In this document: piece by piece, positions 51,633 to 60,788 of the stretch
How the letters are laid out: every line of letters starts with the position of its first letter
Position numbering within the stretch: the stretch's first letter is position 1
Assembly: GCF_040545925.1 (NCBI RefSeq)
Contig: NZ_JBEPMX010000002.1
Coordinates: 1 to 64,000 of the forward strand
Length of the DNA: 64,000 bases
Direction: 5' to 3'
Source: Alkalibacillus flavidus
GTDB lineage: Bacteria > Bacillota > Bacilli > Bacillales > Alkalibacillaceae
Translations under genes and position numbers: made by a program
Notes under the pieces: model-generated
Database searches by the model: none
What the model was told of the DNA's origin: nothing
Seen by the model: only the letters and a program-made list of their open reading frames with translations

Positions 51633-52211
51633 TTAACCTCCATTTTGATTCAAACTCATCGTTAGTGCATTATATGCATGAAATGTTTCAGGATAAACAG
51701 GTTGCCCTTTACTCATTAAAAAATAAATCGTTTGTTGTAACGCATACTGACAAGCCTGGTCGATATCATGCTCTGCTAATCGTCTCGCTTCATGAACAGG
51801 TTCGAAATCGCGTCCTGGCTCAATATAATCAGCTAAAAAGACGATTTTTTCAATTAGACTCATCTGTACATGACCTGTTGTGTGCCACGTTATGGCCCCT
51901 AACACATCAATGTCGTCAATCATGAACCACTGCTTGACCATCTTAGCTCCAACAGGTCCATGCCATAATTCATGATGATAATCTAATAAATCTTTCGGGA
52001 TATCATTCGACGTTACAATCCAGTGTTTGAGCAATTCACGATCCATATGTTTAGCGTAATCATGTAACGCGGCTGCTAACCCTACTTTATCTCGATCCGC
52101 TCCATATTTTTCAGCTAAATAGAGCGCTGTATCCGTTACACGCTCAACATGTTCATATCGTTTTAACGATAATGTTTTTTTCGTTTCAGCTAAAGCAGCT
52201 TCAACATTCAT
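51633..52211 (-). CDS. yqeK: HD-domain hydrolase YqeK (symmetrical Ap4A hydrolase type)
   Basis: A 192-residue metal-dependent HD phosphohydrolase. Motifs are RYEHVERVTDTALYLAEKYG (about 18-37), AALHDYAKHM (about 47-56, the HD pair), HHELWHGPVGA and ITWHTTGH. YqeK members hydrolyse diadenosine tetraphosphate. The start overlaps the end of nadD by 11 bp. Confidence 0.93.
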   Translation of the reverse strand: MNVEAALAETKKTLSLKRYEHVERVTDTALYLAEKYGADRDKVGLAAALHDYAKHMDRELLKHWIVTSNDIPKDLLDYHHELWHGPVGAKMVKQWFMIDDIDVLGAITWHTTGHVQMSLIEKIVFLADYIEPGRDFEPVHEARRLAEHDIDQACQYALQQTIYFLMSKGQPVYPETFHAYNALTMSLNQNGG

Positions 52212-52764
52212 ATAAATGATGCTCCTTTATATAATCTAAAACAGAAACAGGCAGTCCATCAGGTTGACTCATTTGCGCTAATTGTTGGCGAATAGACGTT
52301 GAAGACACATCAACATCTTCCATTTTTATTTGTTGCACCGTTTGATCACGAAATAATGAGCCGGGACGCGATACACCGACGAATTGGATCAATGACCGCA
52401 ATTCTTCAATACCGTACCATTTAGGCAAATAATCAACCATATCGCCACCAATGACAAAATAAAATGTGTCATTTGGATAACGGTGTTGTAAGTCTTTGAT
52501 CGTATCAACGGTATATGACAAACCTTGACGTTCACTCTCGATCGTGGTGACACGTATTTGTTCTTCATTTCTCACTAGTGTGTGCAACATGGCGACACGA
52601 TGGTCAAACGATGCACGAGCTGGTTCTTTATGAGGCGGTTGATACGTCGGCATTAACCACACTTCATCTACTTCTAATTGGTCTAACACAGCGTGACAAA
52701 CCGTTAAATGACCGACATGTGGGGGGTCAAACGTTCCACCGAATAACGCAATTTGCCGCATCAT
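52201..52764 (-). CDS. nadD: Nicotinate-nucleotide adenylyltransferase
   Basis: A 187-residue enzyme joining nicotinate mononucleotide to AMP in NAD synthesis. The nucleotidyltransferase motif is ALFGGTFDPPHVGHLTVCHAVLD (about 6-28) and the second signature is VSSTSIRQQLAQ (about 152-163). Either of two adjacent ATGs (52764 or 52761) may be the start. It lies between yhbY and yqeK, as in B. subtilis. Confidence 0.96.
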   Translation of the reverse strand: MMRQIALFGGTFDPPHVGHLTVCHAVLDQLEVDEVWLMPTYQPPHKEPARASFDHRVAMLHTLVRNEEQIRVTTIESERQGLSYTVDTIKDLQHRYPNDTFYFVIGGDMVDYLPKWYGIEELRSLIQFVGVSRPGSLFRDQTVQQIKMEDVDVSSTSIRQQLAQMSQPDGLPVSVLDYIKEHHLYEC

Positions 52765-52773
52765 ATCACACCC

Positions 52774-53064
52774 TTATGGTAAGTCATACTGTGACTGCTC
52801 TGCCGATTCACGGTATAAAACAATGATATTACCAATTGTTTGGACGATTTCCGCATCTGTTCCTTGAGCAATTTGTTCTGCTATATCATCTTTGTCTTCA
52901 AAATTGTTCTGCAAAACCGATACTTTTATTAATTCACGTTTTTCTAACGTTTCATCAATTTGGTCGATCATATTGTGATTAATACCACTCTTACCGACTT
53001 GAAATAAAGGCGATAAGTGATGAGCATGTTTTCTTAAATAGCGTTTTTGTTTTCCTGTTAACAC
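52774..53064 (-). CDS. yhbY: RNA-binding protein YhbY (CRM domain)
   Basis: A 96-residue single CRM-domain protein linked to 50S ribosome assembly. It begins with LTGKQKRYLRKHAHHLSPLFQVGKSGIN and has the family core VLQNNFEDKDDIAEQIAQGTDAEIVQTIGNIIVLYR. The start is a GTG after AGGAGGAG. It corresponds to B. subtilis YqeI. Confidence 0.95.
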   Translation of the reverse strand: MLTGKQKRYLRKHAHHLSPLFQVGKSGINHNMIDQIDETLEKRELIKVSVLQNNFEDKDDIAEQIAQGTDAEIVQTIGNIIVLYRESAEQSQYDLP

Positions 53065-53082
53065 GAATGGTCTCCTCCTATG

Positions 53083-53865
53083 TCATGATTCGTTCGTCCA
53101 TATTTCAAATGCTTTAACCGCTTGATAGTATAACATGGATTCACCGAAAAGTAAGCAGTGACCACGTTCTTTCGCTTCTTTGAGTAATGGCGTCCATGTC
53201 GGTTGATAAATAATGTCACTGATTATGACATGATCCGGAACACGATCGAGAGAGATGACTAACTCATGATCATTTGGGGTCATACCAACTCGAGTCGTAT
53301 TGAGGATTAAGTCGACATGCGGTTTAACATCATCAACTTGATTCATACTTATGGCCTCAACACCATCAAACTGTTGAGCTAAGGTTTCTGCTTTAGTATA
53401 AGTCCTATTTGCCACAATAACTTTGTTTATTTGATGCTTCAATAAGGCATGTATAACCCCTTTAGCTGCTCCACCTGCTCCTAGCACTAACACGGTATTC
53501 TCATGGCGATGTTGGTACCAATTTGGGTATGTTCGGTAAAGCGATTCAACATAACCAACTCCATCCGTGTTATACCCGACCAATTCACCATCTTTAATGT
53601 TAACCGTATTGACCGATTGCATGACAGCAGCACTGTCTTCTAATCGATCTAGATATGGAATGATGGCTTCTTTGTATGGAACGGTCACATTGAATCCTTT
53701 GAATCCTCCATCTCGCATTTGATTAAGCGTCTCTTCTATTTGTGTTGGCTTAATCGAGAACAAATGATATTGACCAGTTAAGCCTGCTTCATTTAATAAA
53801 TGATGGTGTATATCTGGCGATTTCGATTGTTCAACGGCTTCTCCAATCAAACCGAGACGATACAT
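53083..53865 (-). CDS. aroE: Shikimate dehydrogenase (NADP+)
   Basis: A 260-residue shikimate-pathway enzyme reducing 3-dehydroshikimate. The N-terminal shikimate-binding domain has GLIGEAVEQSKSPDIHHHLL (the S-x-S motif is SKS) and GFNVTVPYKEAI with the catalytic Lys; the NADP domain has VLVLGAGGAAKGVIHAL (about 122-138) and VANRTYTKAE. ATG 53865 lies 9 nt after AAAGGAT. It follows yqeH. Confidence 0.96.
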   Translation of the reverse strand: MYRLGLIGEAVEQSKSPDIHHHLLNEAGLTGQYHLFSIKPTQIEETLNQMRDGGFKGFNVTVPYKEAIIPYLDRLEDSAAVMQSVNTVNIKDGELVGYNTDGVGYVESLYRTYPNWYQHRHENTVLVLGAGGAAKGVIHALLKHQINKVIVANRTYTKAETLAQQFDGVEAISMNQVDDVKPHVDLILNTTRVGMTPNDHELVISLDRVPDHVIISDIIYQPTWTPLLKEAKERGHCLLFGESMLYYQAVKAFEIWTNES

Positions 53866-53884
53866 GTCGTCCACATCCTTTTAT

Positions 53885-54991
53885 TTAAATAATGGCATCA
53901 CGTATTAGAACCCGGACGCCTTGTGGGGCATAAGCCGTGACTGACGTATTGCCTTGTGGGACTGTTACCCAGCCTAACCCAGAGAAGACGATATCCTGTT
54001 TGTGGTTAGCATTTAATTGGAACGTGTGCGGCTCTAAAGGCGGCACTTCATCAATGGTGTCTTCAGATGGCGGTGATAATAGTTCGCCTAAATGTTGATC
54101 ATATAATAAGTCTGCTTTATCTGTCTTGGTGCGATGGATATGAATATCATTCGACATATAACAAACAAACCCTTTACGTTCGTCGACTTTATCAATGTCT
54201 AACCGAGCTATACCACCAAAAAACAACGTTTGATCTGATTCTAATTGGAACACTTTCGGTTTGACTTCTTTATTCGGTGTAATCACTTTTAAATCTTTTT
54301 TAGGTAGATAATGAGCGATTTGATGGCGGTTAATGATACCTGGCGTATCGATCAACGATGATTGATCATCTAACGGAATATTAATAAACCCTAACGTTGT
54401 CCCAGGGAAATATGATGTTGTAATGACATCATGTTGATCAATGGATCGATTAATCAAATAGTTAATAAACGTCGATTTCCCAACATTTGTAGAACCGACG
54501 ACAAAAATATCTTTACCTTGACGGAGTCGTTCTAATTCAAACGCGCATTCTTCCATATTCGTCCCCTTCGTCGAACTCACAAGGTAAACATCTTTAACTT
54601 TCAAACCGAATTCTTTCGCGACGCGTTTCAACCAATGTTTAATTTTATTAAAGTTAATAGATTGCGGTAATAAATCGACTTTATTGCCGACTAATATGAT
54701 ATCATTTTGTCCAACAAACCGGTTGAGTCCTTTGACAAAACTCCCGTGAACGTCAAACAAATCAACGATATTAACGACTAACCCATCATGGTCTCCAATT
54801 TCATGTAATAAGGCAAGGAAGTCATCATCTGTTAAATCGACATCTTGCACTTCATTATAATGCTTTAAACGAAAACAACGTTTACAAATCACATCTTCCC
54901 GCTCTAACGCTGTGACAGGTGCATAACCTAACGCATTTTCATCTTCAGTTTGTATTTTCACGCCACATCCTTGGCAATAAATTGTTTCCAT
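53885..54991 (-). CDS. yqeH: Ribosome biogenesis GTPase YqeH
   Basis: A 368-residue circularly permuted GTPase needed for 30S assembly. The N-terminal zinc finger has CQGCG and CKRC (about 6-40). G motifs come in permuted order: NKVDLL (G4), SSTKG (G5), GSTNVGKSTFINYL (G1) and DTPGI (G3). The C-terminus is the typical RNA-binding extension. It lies directly between yqeG and aroE. Confidence 0.96.
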   Translation of the reverse strand: METIYCQGCGVKIQTEDENALGYAPVTALEREDVICKRCFRLKHYNEVQDVDLTDDDFLALLHEIGDHDGLVVNIVDLFDVHGSFVKGLNRFVGQNDIILVGNKVDLLPQSINFNKIKHWLKRVAKEFGLKVKDVYLVSSTKGTNMEECAFELERLRQGKDIFVVGSTNVGKSTFINYLINRSIDQHDVITTSYFPGTTLGFINIPLDDQSSLIDTPGIINRHQIAHYLPKKDLKVITPNKEVKPKVFQLESDQTLFFGGIARLDIDKVDERKGFVCYMSNDIHIHRTKTDKADLLYDQHLGELLSPPSEDTIDEVPPLEPHTFQLNANHKQDIVFSGLGWVTVPQGNTSVTAYAPQGVRVLIRDAII

Positions 54992-54992
54992 G

Positions 54993-55508
54993 TTAATCCT
55001 CCCAGTTTAAGTAACCTTTACGGCGAAAGTATTTCAATAACCGTCGTTCTACTAATCGGTTAAACCGTGTGAAGAAACCATCCGTTTTCACAATCGGCAC
55101 AACTAATATCGTATGGTAATGAGCTCTGTTACCACCAAACACATCGGTTAACACTTGATCCCCTACTACTGCTATATCTTGACGATTCAACCCCATATTT
55201 CGTCGCGCTTTTTTGAACGCGTGTTGCATCGGTTTCCGCGCCTTTGAAATAAAAGGGACATCTAATGGTAAGCTGAATGATGACACTCGACTTTCATTAT
55301 TATTCGATATAATAACAACTTGGATATTATGATGTCGAAGCGTTTCAATCCACTCAACTACCTCTTGCGTGGCATTTGGCTCGTCCCACGCAACTAACGT
55401 ATTATCTAAATCCGTAATCACACCTTTAATTCCATGACGTTTAAGCATCGTTGGTGTGATGTTATGGATCGAATTGACATAATCATTCGGTAAAAACCTT
55501 TTTAACAA
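54993..55508 (-). CDS. yqeG: HAD-family phosphatase YqeG
   Basis: A 171-residue HAD-superfamily hydrolase (subfamily IIIA). Motif I is GVITDLDNTLVAWDEPNA (about 30-47), motif II VVIISNNNE and motif III AVVGDQVLTDVFGGNRA. I chose TTG 55508 (LLKRFLPNDYV), preceded by GAGGTGA, because it gives the family N-terminus and length; the longer frame starts at GTG 55535. It leads the yqeG-yqeH-aroE-yhbY-nadD operon and diverges from sda. Confidence 0.9.
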   Translation of the reverse strand: MLKRFLPNDYVNSIHNITPTMLKRHGIKGVITDLDNTLVAWDEPNATQEVVEWIETLRHHNIQVVIISNNNESRVSSFSLPLDVPFISKARKPMQHAFKKARRNMGLNRQDIAVVGDQVLTDVFGGNRAHYHTILVVPIVKTDGFFTRFNRLVERRLLKYFRRKGYLNWED

Positions 55509-55674
55509 TACCGTCACCTCATCACATTTTCTCACTAATTTACATCATATACAATCCAGCGACATCTTTCAAAGAAATTCTTACCTTTACGTATCTAATT
55601 TGTTTTGTGATATGAAAACAAAAAATCATTCATATGCAACTTTTCGTTCGACAAATCATTGCAATCTTTTTACC

Positions 55675-55781
55675 TGTGGATATGTTTATGCACATATTTT
55701 AACTTGATTTGACACGTTTTAACCGATTTTAACAAACAGATATAAACAAGTTGTACACATGTTAATCACATGTTAATCACA
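55675..55781. promoter_or_regulatory. Cluster of DnaA-box-like sites upstream of sda
   Basis: Compared with TTATCCACA, I see TGTGGATAT (55675-55683, one mismatch as reverse complement), TTATGCACA (55686-55694, one mismatch), TTGTACACA (55751-55759, two) and TTAATCACA twice in tandem (55762-55770 and 55773-55781, two each). In B. subtilis DnaA binds upstream of sda and controls it. The rest of the yqeG-sda gap (55536-55863) shows AT-rich DNA only. Confidence 0.65.
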
Positions 55782-55810
55782 TTGTCGATAACGGTTAGCC
55801 ATGATAATAT
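55782..55810 (+). promoter_or_regulatory. Candidate sigma-A promoter of sda
   Basis: TTGTCG (55782-55787), 17-nt spacer, TAATAT (55805-55810), directly after the last DnaA-box-like site. The RNA start near 55817 would give a leader of about 47 nt. Confidence 0.5.
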
Positions 55811-55832
55811 AAACGATACATTAGTCAAGATT

Positions 55833-55863
55833 AGGAGGTGGCAGCCTTTAGGGCTGACGGATT
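55833..55863 (+). promoter_or_regulatory. Distant SD with a hairpin between it and the sda start
   Basis: The perfect SD AGGAGGTG (55833-55840) lies 23 nt before the ATG. Between them CAGCC and GGCTG (55842-55846 and 55852-55856) can pair around a 5-nt loop. No start codon nearer the SD is possible, since a stop is in frame at 55855. The hairpin would bring SD and start to normal spacing. Confidence 0.65.
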
Positions 55864-56004
55864 ATGGAATCTTTATCCAATCAACTGCTGATCGATTCAT
55901 ATCGCAAAGCAAAACGTATGAACCTCAATGATGATTTCATCCAATTAATAGAACGAGAATTAAAAAAACGAAAAATATTTGATATGTTAAAAGAATCGTC
56001 ATAA
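55864..56004 (+). CDS. sda: Sporulation checkpoint inhibitor Sda
   Basis: A 46-residue helical-hairpin protein that inhibits the sporulation kinase KinA when replication is disturbed. It reads MESLSNQLLIDSYRKAKRMN at the start and keeps the Sda core LLIDSYxKAxxMNLNxDFIxLIExELKKR; the length equals B. subtilis Sda (46). It diverges from yqeG, as in B. subtilis, and has DnaA-box-like sites and its own terminator. The start is fixed by an in-frame stop 7 nt upstream. Confidence 0.95.
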   Translation: MESLSNQLLIDSYRKAKRMNLNDDFIQLIERELKKRKIFDMLKESS

Positions 56005-56026
56005 TTTTAATTTCTTCCTATATTAG

Positions 56027-56060
56027 AATCAGACACATACATCGTGTGTCTGATTTTTTT
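56027..56060 (+). terminator. Terminator of sda
   Basis: AATCAGACACA/TGTGTCTGATT (56027-56037 with 56045-56055), 11 bp with a 7-nt loop, followed by seven Ts. Confidence 0.93.
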
Positions 56061-56085
56061 ATAACCTAAAAGCGTATAGTTTTGC

Positions 56086-56115
56086 TTTTCAAACGGACTG
56101 TAATATCGTTATAAT
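56086..56115 (+). promoter_or_regulatory. Candidate promoter of the mrp operon
   Basis: A perfect TATAAT (56110-56115) is preceded at 18 nt by a poor -35, TTTTCA (56086-56091). RNA would start near 56122. GAAAGGATG precedes the mrpA start. Confidence 0.45.
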
Positions 56116-56162
56116 GTTACTGTATTTATTGTTGTGTAGTTTGCTTGAAAGGATGAAAAAAC

Positions 56163-58493
56163 ATGATTTTTGCCATATTCGCTCCACTATTATTAGCAAT
56201 TATTATCCCATTTTTAAGTCGTTGGAAGGATAAAATACATACTGGGTGGTTAATCTTACCGATTCCATTCGCTGTTTTCATCTATTTCCTTCAATTTGTT
56301 GGATCTGATTTTCAACCTAAAGTTTTTTCGGTTGATTGGATTCCATCACTCGACATAGCGTTAAGTTTCCATTTAGATGGACTAAGCTTACTTTTCGCAT
56401 TATTAATTAGTGGAATTGGAACATTAGTCGTTTTATATTCCATTTATTACTTAAATCATAAAGAACAGCTCAGTCATTTTTATACGTATCTCTATATTTT
56501 CATGACAGCCATGTTAGGTGTTATTCTTTCTGATAATGTGTTCGGTTTATATGCCTTTTGGGAATTCACATCGATCTCTTCATTTTTATTGATTGGGTAT
56601 TGGCACCATCGTGAACGTTCTCGATATGGCGCTTTAAAATCCATGTTAATCACCGTTTTTGGTGGATTCAGTTTACTTGCCGGACTTATTTTATTAACGA
56701 TCGTAACAGGAACGACGAGTATTCAAGGAATGGTTGATCAAGCTGACACCATTGTGAACAGTGAATTCTTTCCGTTCATCTTAACCTTTTTAATACTTGG
56801 TGCTTTTACGAAATCAGCACAGTTTCCATTTCACATTTGGTTACCTGATGCGATGGAAGCTCCTACACCAGTTAGTGCTTACTTACACTCAGCAACAATG
56901 GTCAAAGCAGGTATTTACTTAATGGCTCGCTTTTCACCGATTTTAGCTGGAGAGCCATACGTCTTTATCATATTAAGTTTAGTCGGACTGGTAACGTTAA
57001 CGTGGGGCTCCTACATGGCTGTGCGTCAAACAGACTTAAAAGGTATTTTAGCGTTTTCGACAATCAGTCAACTCGGCATGATTATGGCCATGTTAGGTTT
57101 TGGCACGAAAGTCGCGCTATTTGCTGCGGTGTTTCACATTTTAAATCATGCGACGTTTAAAGGTAGCCTATTTATGATCGCAGGTATCGTCGATCATGAA
57201 ACGGGATCACGTGACATTCGCAAACTAGGTGGTTTATTTACATTCATGCCTGTTTCGGCGACGCTTGCCATCTTTGGTACATTTTCTATGGCTGGTGTGC
57301 CATTACCGTTCTTAAACGGTTTTTATAGTAAAGAAATGTTTTTCAAAGCATCATTGGACAATACAGCTTCAAGTCCATTCGCTGAAACGTTAGTGACGAT
57401 CATACCTATTTTAGCTGTCGTTGGAAGTATCTTTACGTTTATTTATTCGATGTATTTATTCTTCAATACGTTTACAGGTGAATCACAAGTGGATGAATTA
57501 CCGAAACATCCGCACGAAGCGCCTAAAATGATGCTTTTACCACCGTTTATTTTAGTATTAGGGGTTCTGACCATCGGGTTATTCCCGACGATTTTCAATG
57601 AGTCATTAATTACACATGCTGCTGACGCTGTTTATGGTGGTGAAGCCAATAAAGACATATACTTCTGGCACGGTTTGATTCCAGCGTTTTATATGTCGAT
57701 TGCTGTCGTCGTTATCGGTGCTGTTATGTATCTGACAAAGTCAAAATGGGACCGCATTTACCATGCACTTCCTGGTCGTTTAAGTTTGAACAAGGTATAC
57801 GACTGGATTGTGGCTAAAACAGAAACAGCATCTCAAGCGATTACACAATTTTACATGACAGGTTCACTCCGTAATTATATGGTGCTATTACTCACGGCTA
57901 TCAGTGCCATTGTCATCAGTGTAATGCTGATAACAGACGGAATGAATTTTGACATGGCCGAAACAGCTCCTATTACAACGAGTGAAGTTCTTGTTGTCTT
58001 ATTTATGGCAGCAGCTGCGGTAGCTACTATTTTCGCACGCAATCGCATTGCTATCATCTTAATAGTTGGTGTTGTTGGCTACGGTATGGCTGTCTTGTTC
58101 GTCATGTATCGTGCGCCTGACTTAGCATTAACACAACTCATCGTTGAAACGGTGACAGTTGCCCTATTCTTATTGTGTTTCTATCATTTACCGAATTTAA
58201 ACAAATCGAAAACAACATGGTTTACGAAGTCCACTAACGTTATCATTTCTGTTGTCTTCGGTCTTATCATGATGGTGGTTGGTATTAGTGCGTACAATGG
58301 TCGCGCATTTGATCCAATTGCTCAATATTTTATTGATAATAGTTATAAATTAGGTGGCGGTGACAATATGGTTAACGTTATCCTTGTCGATTTCCGTGGC
58401 ATTGATACGTTATTTGAAGTGGCCGTACTCTTCGGTGCAGCCTTAGCCATTGTCGCCATGATCAAACTTCGTCGAAATAAGGGGGCGAATTAA
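56163..58493 (+). CDS. mrpA: Na+/H+ antiporter subunit A (Mrp/Mnh complex)
   Basis: A 776-residue subunit with about 20 helices, related to complex I NuoL. It has the proton-channel core (YAFWEFTSISSFLLIGYW, FTKSAQFPFHIWLPDAMEAPTPVSAYLHSATMVKAGIYL near 221-259, FHILNHATFKGSLFM) and a C-terminal MbhD/MbhE-like region (about 620-770: YRAPDLALTQLIVETVTVALFL, NMVNVILVDFRGIDTLFEVAVLFGAALAI). The length equals unfused MrpA proteins, so subunit B is not fused to it. First gene of the operon; it exports Na+ for internal pH and salt homeostasis. Confidence 0.96.
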   Translation: MIFAIFAPLLLAIIIPFLSRWKDKIHTGWLILPIPFAVFIYFLQFVGSDFQPKVFSVDWIPSLDIALSFHLDGLSLLFALLISGIGTLVVLYSIYYLNHKEQLSHFYTYLYIFMTAMLGVILSDNVFGLYAFWEFTSISSFLLIGYWHHRERSRYGALKSMLITVFGGFSLLAGLILLTIVTGTTSIQGMVDQADTIVNSEFFPFILTFLILGAFTKSAQFPFHIWLPDAMEAPTPVSAYLHSATMVKAGIYLMARFSPILAGEPYVFIILSLVGLVTLTWGSYMAVRQTDLKGILAFSTISQLGMIMAMLGFGTKVALFAAVFHILNHATFKGSLFMIAGIVDHETGSRDIRKLGGLFTFMPVSATLAIFGTFSMAGVPLPFLNGFYSKEMFFKASLDNTASSPFAETLVTIIPILAVVGSIFTFIYSMYLFFNTFTGESQVDELPKHPHEAPKMMLLPPFILVLGVLTIGLFPTIFNESLITHAADAVYGGEANKDIYFWHGLIPAFYMSIAVVVIGAVMYLTKSKWDRIYHALPGRLSLNKVYDWIVAKTETASQAITQFYMTGSLRNYMVLLLTAISAIVISVMLITDGMNFDMAETAPITTSEVLVVLFMAAAAVATIFARNRIAIILIVGVVGYGMAVLFVMYRAPDLALTQLIVETVTVALFLLCFYHLPNLNKSKTTWFTKSTNVIISVVFGLIMMVVGISAYNGRAFDPIAQYFIDNSYKLGGGDNMVNVILVDFRGIDTLFEVAVLFGAALAIVAMIKLRRNKGAN

Positions 58494-58494
58494 T

Positions 58495-58830
58495 ATGGAA
58501 TTTATTTTAATCGGCTTAGCCTCGTTATTATTTGGAACGGGTATTTACAACCTTTTACAAAAACAGTTGTTGCGCATCATTATCGGCACTGTTCTTGTAT
58601 CACATGGTGCACACTTATTTTTATTAACGATGGCACGTGTCAAAACAGGAGCTCCTCCATTAATTAGTGATGCATCAAGCTATACAGACCCATTGCCACA
58701 AGCGCTTATTTTAACAGCGATTGTTATTAGCTTTGGTGTTACTAGCTTCTTACTCGTTCTCGCTTATCGAACGTACACATTAAATAAAACAGACAATATG
58801 GAAGAAATGCGAGGTCGTGAATATGAGTAA
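58495..58830 (+). CDS. mrpC: Na+/H+ antiporter subunit C
   Basis: A 111-residue, three-helix subunit related to NuoK: LFGTGIYNLLQKQLLRIIIGTVLVSHGAHLFLL with PLPQALILTAIVISFGVTSFLLVLAYR. It starts 1 bp after mrpA, where mrpB would be expected, and its end overlaps mrpD. Confidence 0.95.
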   Translation: MEFILIGLASLLFGTGIYNLLQKQLLRIIIGTVLVSHGAHLFLLTMARVKTGAPPLISDASSYTDPLPQALILTAIVISFGVTSFLLVLAYRTYTLNKTDNMEEMRGREYE

Positions 58831-60307
58831 TTTAATATTTTTACCAATCGTCATTCCTCTTCTCGCAAGTATAGTCGCAGCATTGTTTGCGAAACAGTTA
58901 AGAGGTGTACGACTCTTTTCCCAAATCACTGCCGTTTTATCCCTCGTGTTTATTAGTGGATTAACGTTTTATATTTTTAGTGAAGGTACAATTGTAGGGC
59001 AAGCAGGTGGATGGCAGGCACCTTATGGGATCTCGATAGTCGGTGATCCACTAGCTATGCTACTTGTCACAACAACAAATGTGATCGGAACAGCCGCTCT
59101 TTTCTATGCACCGAGAATCTTGGAGCGACAGCAAGAAACGTTTTATTTTTATGGTTTTTACTTTTTGTTGATATCCGGTGTTTCTGGTGCATTCATGACA
59201 GGGGATCTATTTAACTTATTCGTCTTTTTTGAAGTGTTACTTATGGCTTCATATGGCCTGATCGTATTAGGAAATGGTAAAGCACAGTTACGTGAATCAT
59301 TTAAATATGTGTTGTTTAACTTATTTTCTTCGATGTTATTCATCGTGTCAGTCGCTTATATCTATTCAATTACAGGAACGGTGAACTTTGCTCAATTAGC
59401 AGAGCGAGTGGAGTCCGTTGATCAACAAGGGGCTTTAACGACCGTCGGGGTTATACTCTTTTTCGTCTTTGCGGTAAAAGGAGCGATTTTCCCACTTTAC
59501 TATTGGTTACCGAATTCTTATGTTGTACCGAATCCAGTAGTATCAGCATTATTCGGTGCTTTGTTAACAAAAGTCGGTATTTATTCGATCATTCGCATCT
59601 ATACACTTATTTTCGTTCATGAAACGGGTGTGACGCATCAATTATTTATATGGCTAGCAATGCTCACGATGCTATTCGGTGTCATCGGTGCTTTATCAAC
59701 TCATAATGTGAAATTAATTATCGCGTACAACATTATTCCTGCTGTAGGGTTCATGCTAATGGGGGTTGGTTTATATTCGCCTGAATCGATTGCAGGATCT
59801 GTCTATTATTTGATGCATGATATGGTCATTAAAGGTGCCCTGTTTTTCTTAATTGGGGCATTAGTCGTCGCTGCAGGCACAAAAGACTTACGTCAAATGA
59901 GTGGCGTGATTCAGCGTTATCCACTACTAGGCTGGATTTTCTTTGTAGCTTCACTTATTCTAGCTGGAGTACCGCCATTTAGCGGGTTTATTGGTAAAAT
60001 TCTTTTATTAGAAGGTGGTTTAGCACAAGAAGAGTTTTTACTCGTCATTGTCGCTCTACTATCCAGTTTGCTCATTTTATTATCGATGATGCGTATCTTT
60101 GTTTACGGTTTTTGGGGCGAAAAAATGGACGGCATGTCATCTGATTATAAACATATTCGCAAATTAACAATTCCAGGGGTTGTCTTAGTGGGAATTGCGA
60201 TCTTTTTAGGTGTTGGTGCCGAATTCGTCTATCCACACATTGAATCCATTTCTAATATGCTGTACGACAGAACGGAATACATTAGTTCTGTCTTAAAGGA
60301 GTCATGA
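58823..60307 (+). CDS. mrpD: Na+/H+ antiporter subunit D
   Basis: A 494-residue proton-channel subunit related to NuoM/N with about 14 helices. Motifs are DLFNLFVFFEVLLMASYGLI (about 125-145), FAVKGAIFPLYYWLPNSYVVPNPVVSALFGALLTKVGIYSIIR (about 217-258) and MHDMVIKGALFFLIGA. I chose ATG 58823, 8 nt after GAGG; a GTG at 58817 would overlap more of mrpC. Confidence 0.96.
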   Translation: MSNLIFLPIVIPLLASIVAALFAKQLRGVRLFSQITAVLSLVFISGLTFYIFSEGTIVGQAGGWQAPYGISIVGDPLAMLLVTTTNVIGTAALFYAPRILERQQETFYFYGFYFLLISGVSGAFMTGDLFNLFVFFEVLLMASYGLIVLGNGKAQLRESFKYVLFNLFSSMLFIVSVAYIYSITGTVNFAQLAERVESVDQQGALTTVGVILFFVFAVKGAIFPLYYWLPNSYVVPNPVVSALFGALLTKVGIYSIIRIYTLIFVHETGVTHQLFIWLAMLTMLFGVIGALSTHNVKLIIAYNIIPAVGFMLMGVGLYSPESIAGSVYYLMHDMVIKGALFFLIGALVVAAGTKDLRQMSGVIQRYPLLGWIFFVASLILAGVPPFSGFIGKILLLEGGLAQEEFLLVIVALLSSLLILLSMMRIFVYGFWGEKMDGMSSDYKHIRKLTIPGVVLVGIAIFLGVGAEFVYPHIESISNMLYDRTEYISSVLKES

Positions 60308-60311
60308 TAAT

Positions 60312-60788
60312 ATGGCGGTACAAATTGTTGTCAACTTACTTATAGCCATTACATGGATGTTTTTAAGTGAAACGTATGATTTTGTCAGCTTCTTTGTTGG
60401 TTATGTAATCGGGATTGGCCTATTGTTTTTACTACGTCGATTCTTAACTGATAAGTATTATATGGTGCGTGTGTTTTCCGTGATAAAATTAATTCTTATT
60501 TTTATCAAGGAATTAATTTTATCCAGTATAGAAATTGTAAAACACGCCTATAAACCATCCATCAATGTAGAACCTGGCATTTTCGCATTGCCTATCGATC
60601 TAACGAGTGATAAAGAAATCACACTATTAACATCTTTAATTTCATTAACGCCTGGTACGTTAAGTGTTTCAGTCTCTTATGATTGTAAGCATGTCTATAT
60701 TCATGCGATGGATCTACCTGATGTCGAAGCATCTATAAATGACATAAAGCAAACATTTGAATCGGCCATAATGGAGGTGACACGCTAA
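60312..60788 (+). CDS. mrpE: Na+/H+ antiporter subunit E
   Basis: A 158-residue subunit with two to three N-terminal helices and a soluble C-terminal domain. The family stretch FIKELILSSIEIVKHAYKPSINVEPGIFALPIDLTSDKEITLLTSLISLTPGTLSVSVS covers about 60-120. Its stop overlaps the mrpF start by one base. Confidence 0.95.
   Translation: MAVQIVVNLLIAITWMFLSETYDFVSFFVGYVIGIGLLFLLRRFLTDKYYMVRVFSVIKLILIFIKELILSSIEIVKHAYKPSINVEPGIFALPIDLTSDKEITLLTSLISLTPGTLSVSVSYDCKHVYIHAMDLPDVEASINDIKQTFESAIMEVTR

Noticed and set aside
56163..58493. MrpA-MrpB fusion as an explanation for the missing mrpB.
   Set aside because: MrpA is 776 residues and ends in the usual MbhE-like motif; fused forms are about 150 residues longer.
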